Assembly (NCBI GenBank): GCA_036258795.1 | Contig: DATACZ010000103.1 | Location: forward strand, 1 to 8,154 | Direction of reading: 5' to 3' | Length of the DNA: 8,154 nt | Source of the DNA: DATACZ01 sp036258795 | GTDB taxonomy: Bacteria > Actinomycetota > CADDZG01 > JAHWKV01 | Shown: one piece after another, positions 5,814-8,154 of the stretch | How the letters are laid out: each line of letters opens with the position of its first letter | Numbering within the stretch: position 1 is the stretch's first letter | Program-made: the position numbers and the translations under genes | The notes under the pieces: model-generated | The model's database searches: none | Told to the model about the DNA's origin: nothing | Seen by the model: the letters and a program-made list of their open reading frames with translations, nothing else

Positions 5814-7469
5814 ATGGACAGGGAGCCAATTGTCGTCGTGGGGGCCGGGCCCACCGGGGCGCTGCTGGGAATCGAGCTCGCAAGGCGCGGCGTCGGTTGC
5901 CGAATCATCGAGAAAGCCCCTATGCCGCCCGCCGAGTCCAGAGCCGGCGGTGTGCAATCCCGGTCGCTGGAGCTCTTAGCGAGGCTTGGAATAGTCGACG
6001 AGCTGCTGAGCGTGGGCAACCGCGTCAAGGCGACAAACTTCTACTCCGATAGCAAGCGGATCATGCGAGTGGCTTACGGACAGCTCGACGGGCCTTTTCC
6101 ATTCATGCTGCACGTGCCGCAGTACGAGACCCAGCGGGTCCTGGATCGCCATCTCGAACGCCTGGGGGTTCGGGTGGAGCGTGGCGTGGAGCTGGCAGGA
6201 CTGAGCCAGCACCCCGGCGGCGTGACGCTCGAGGCGCGGGCGACTGACGGTACAAGACACGAGCTTTCCGCCTCCTATGCGGTCGGGTGCGATGGCGCAC
6301 ACAGCGCCGTCCGCCATCAGCTTCAGATGCCCTTCACCGGCCAGCCCTACGATTGGGAGTGGGTGGGTGCCGACGTCGAGGTCGACTGGAAGTATCCCGA
6401 ATCCGAGGTGCACCTCTTCATCTCTACTACCGGTGTTCTGGCCTGCCTTCCCTTCGGCGGTGGGCGTTGGCGCCTGATCACACCGAAGGTGTCCAGCGGC
6501 TTTTCGGACCACGGCTCACCGACTCTCGACGATATTCGGCAACTCGCGGCCCAGCGGGGGCCCGGCTCCATGAACATCGACAAGCCCACATGGCTTGGCC
6601 AGTTCCGGGCGTCGCGACGCTCAGCGCCTCACTACCGGTGCGGACGCATCTTCCTTGCAGGCGACGCCGTACACATCCACAGCCCGGCCGCCGGCCAGGG
6701 CATGAACACCGGACTTGGCGACGCCGCAAATCTGGGTTGGAAGCTGGGATTGGTCGCCACCGGCCGGGCTCCCGAGAATTTGCTCGACACCTATGAGGCC
6801 GAGCGGGCCCCGGTAGCTCAGGGAGTGATCGCGCTCACCCACGCCATCATGAAGGTCTTCGACTCAACTACCCCCTTGCGCCGAGTGCGAGACCGCCTCG
6901 TGCCGCTTGTCTCGAGCAACCGACTGGTTCAACGAAAGCTCACTTCCCGCTTCAGTCAGCACTGGGTGTCGTATCGAGGCGGCCCGCTCGCCCAGTCGAG
7001 GGCGAGTTCTTTCGGAGGTGGACCCGCGGTTCAGGCTGGAGACCGCGCTCCACAAGTTAAGAATCTTCGCGTGGGGGGCGTGCCCACGTCGCTCTTCGAC
7101 TTGATCAGTCGTCCGGAACATACCGTGCTGGTCTTGGACGACGGCAAGCCCGCTAGTCCGTCCAAACTGACCAAGCGGCTTGCGCCCTACAAGGGAGCCG
7201 TCACGGTGTACCGAGTTGGCGGTTCCGATGTTGGGGACCAGAGTGAGGCCCATGTGGCTGATCCCGGTGGGGACTTACGCCAGCGGTACGGAATGCGACC
7301 CGGATGGGTATGCGCCATCCGGCCCGACGGCCATGTGGGCTACATCGGCGATGCCCATGGACTGCACGGCTATCTGTCAAGGTGCCTCCTGCCCGGGCCC
7401 GAAGCGTTTGAACCCGAACCGCGGACAGTAGCTAACCTGGAAAGGACGCCGTTTTCAGCGGTTTGCTGA
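5814..7469 (+). CDS. FAD-dependent aromatic/polyketide hydroxylase (flavoprotein monooxygenase)
   Basis: A 551-residue class A flavoprotein monooxygenase of the phenol hydroxylase/MhpA/polyketide hydroxylase group. It is expected to use NAD(P)H and O2 to hydroxylate an aromatic or quinone-like substrate in the cytoplasm. The FAD Rossmann motif GAGPTG (10-15) is followed by the beta-strand end Glu33. The DG motif is in VGCDGAHSAVR (157-167), and the GD motif is in RIFLAGDAVHIHSPAAGQGMN (Gly283-Asp284). GLGDAANLGWKL (300-311) and TYEAERAPVA (326-335) are family marks. The C-terminal region (about 400-530) reads like the thioredoxin-like domain of this group, ending RYGMRPGWVCAIRPDGHVGYIG. Length is normal for MhpA-like enzymes. 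The start has a strong AAGGAGG eight bases upstream. The substrate cannot be read from sequence. The following hydrolase gene, 67 bases downstream, suggests consecutive steps of ring breakdown or tailoring. Confidence 0.9.
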   Translation: MDREPIVVVGAGPTGALLGIELARRGVGCRIIEKAPMPPAESRAGGVQSRSLELLARLGIVDELLSVGNRVKATNFYSDSKRIMRVAYGQLDGPFPFMLHVPQYETQRVLDRHLERLGVRVERGVELAGLSQHPGGVTLEARATDGTRHELSASYAVGCDGAHSAVRHQLQMPFTGQPYDWEWVGADVEVDWKYPESEVHLFISTTGVLACLPFGGGRWRLITPKVSSGFSDHGSPTLDDIRQLAAQRGPGSMNIDKPTWLGQFRASRRSAPHYRCGRIFLAGDAVHIHSPAAGQGMNTGLGDAANLGWKLGLVATGRAPENLLDTYEAERAPVAQGVIALTHAIMKVFDSTTPLRRVRDRLVPLVSSNRLVQRKLTSRFSQHWVSYRGGPLAQSRASSFGGGPAVQAGDRAPQVKNLRVGGVPTSLFDLISRPEHTVLVLDDGKPASPSKLTKRLAPYKGAVTVYRVGGSDVGDQSEAHVADPGGDLRQRYGMRPGWVCAIRPDGHVGYIGDAHGLHGYLSRCLLPGPEAFEPEPRTVANLERTPFSAVC

Positions 7470-7536
7470 AGCATCAACGCATGGGAAAGAACAGAGAATC
7501 AGCCAGCTGGACAAGACTCTGGAGCCACTGTTCGGG
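7470..7536 (+). other. Short gap between hydroxylase and hydrolase genes
   Basis: These 67 bases hold no convincing promoter or terminator, so co-transcription of the two enzyme genes is likely. GGAG at 7521-7524 is a modest ribosome binding site, 12 bases before ATG 7537. An ATG at 7481 opens a 24-codon reading frame in another phase that ends at TGA 7553-7555, overlapping the hydrolase start; it does not look like a gene. Confidence 0.4.
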
Positions 7537-8154
7537 ATGGAAGCGAGACCTTTGAGCGAGTCCCCGTATGCCGAGCCGCAGCACGGCGTTGTCGTTGTCA
7601 ACGGGTTACGCCTTCACTACGTCGTGGGGGGCGACGGGCCGCCCGCAGTGCTGATCCACGGCGAGGGCGCCAGTGTTCTCGACTGGGAGTGGGTGGCTCC
7701 TTCTCTGTCCTCGTTCCTACGCGTGTACACGGTCGATCTTCCCGGGCACGGCGACAGCGATAAGCCCAAGGCTCCCTACTCCGCGGAGCTGCTTACGGAC
7801 AGCCTGATTGCATTTATCGATGCTCTCGAGCTGGAACGGGTGGTGTTGGTGGGACACTCTCTAGGCGGCATGCTGGCCGCTCGCGTTGCACGCCGAGTTG
7901 CCGATCAGGTGAGCGCGCTCTGCCTTATTGACAGCGGTGGCCTCGGCCGCTACATCAATCCCTCGAATGTCATCGAGACGCTTCCAGGCGTGGGGGAGGT
8001 AGGCCAGCTTGTTAGCCGCAGCCCCCTAGGGCGCCTACACCGCGCCCTTCTCCGCGCCGCACTTCTCTACGCCCGGTGGTGGAGAGTCCAACCAGCGTGG
8101 CTCGCCGAGCAGCAGCGTCTGTCCAGCCTGATGGGGTTCCCAGAGGCGAACCTT
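7537..8154 (+). CDS. Alpha/beta-fold hydrolase (3' partial)
   Basis: The frame is open from ATG 7537 to the window edge, giving 206 residues without a stop. It is the N-terminal two thirds of an alpha/beta hydrolase. Visible marks: a first-strand region VVVVNGLRLHYVVGG (18-32), the oxyanion-hole HG motif LIHGEGAS (39-46), VYTVDLPGHGDSDKP (63-77), and the nucleophile elbow VGHSLGG with catalytic Ser108. LIDSGGLGRYI (130-140) and LPGVGE (149-154) are common in MhpC-like and related carbon-carbon or ester hydrolases. The acidic residue and the catalytic His should lie in the cap and C-terminal part, mostly beyond the window. An alternative start is TTG 7552. As it follows a flavin hydroxylase gene, it may cleave or deacylate that enzyme's product, but a general esterase is equally possible. 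Confidence 0.88.
   Translation, partial: MEARPLSESPYAEPQHGVVVVNGLRLHYVVGGDGPPAVLIHGEGASVLDWEWVAPSLSSFLRVYTVDLPGHGDSDKPKAPYSAELLTDSLIAFIDALELERVVLVGHSLGGMLAARVARRVADQVSALCLIDSGGLGRYINPSNVIETLPGVGEVGQLVSRSPLGRLHRALLRAALLYARWWRVQPAWLAEQQRLSSLMGFPEANL

Overview
The window is GC-rich, densely coding DNA with GTG as well as ATG starts and clear GGAGG-type ribosome binding sites. The DapE-type peptidase resembles actinobacterial versions, and the LuxR-type ATPase regulator is of a kind abundant in Actinobacteria. I infer a high-GC soil-type actinobacterium, perhaps a deep-branching lineage. That assignment rests on protein style only and is not proven. I see no rRNA, tRNA, CRISPR array, transposase or integrase.

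Left part (1-2000). A possible gene tail ends at 142. A dapE-like M20 metallopeptidase gene (267-1322, +) follows. It converges, 16 bases tail to tail, on a putative secreted lipoprotein gene of unknown function (1339-1986, -).

Divergent control region (1987-2152). It separates the lipoprotein gene from the rightward genes. It holds weak promoter-like elements for both directions and a perfect 6-2-6 inverted repeat between them, a candidate operator.

Middle (2162-5723, +). Three same-strand genes: an uncharacterised 292-aa soluble protein with a GD-ALFLTG-FP motif, an uncharacterised 93-aa acidic protein, and a 758-aa STAND-type regulator (P-loop NTPase, TPR-like middle, C-terminal LuxR/FixJ-type HTH). 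The regulator starts 13 bases after the small gene ends, so the two are probably translationally coupled.

Right part (5814-8154, +). A 551-aa FAD-dependent aromatic-ring/polyketide-type hydroxylase is followed by an alpha/beta hydrolase that runs off the window. This hydroxylase-hydrolase pair beside a large ATP-dependent regulator looks like a small inducible catabolic or tailoring module; substrate and inducer are unknown. Near-palindromic CAAAGCTTG sites lie upstream of both the 93-aa gene and the hydroxylase gene, with a perfect ACCAAGCTTGGT dyad inside the regulator's HTH codons. They are candidate regulator sites, but the evidence is only sequence similarity.
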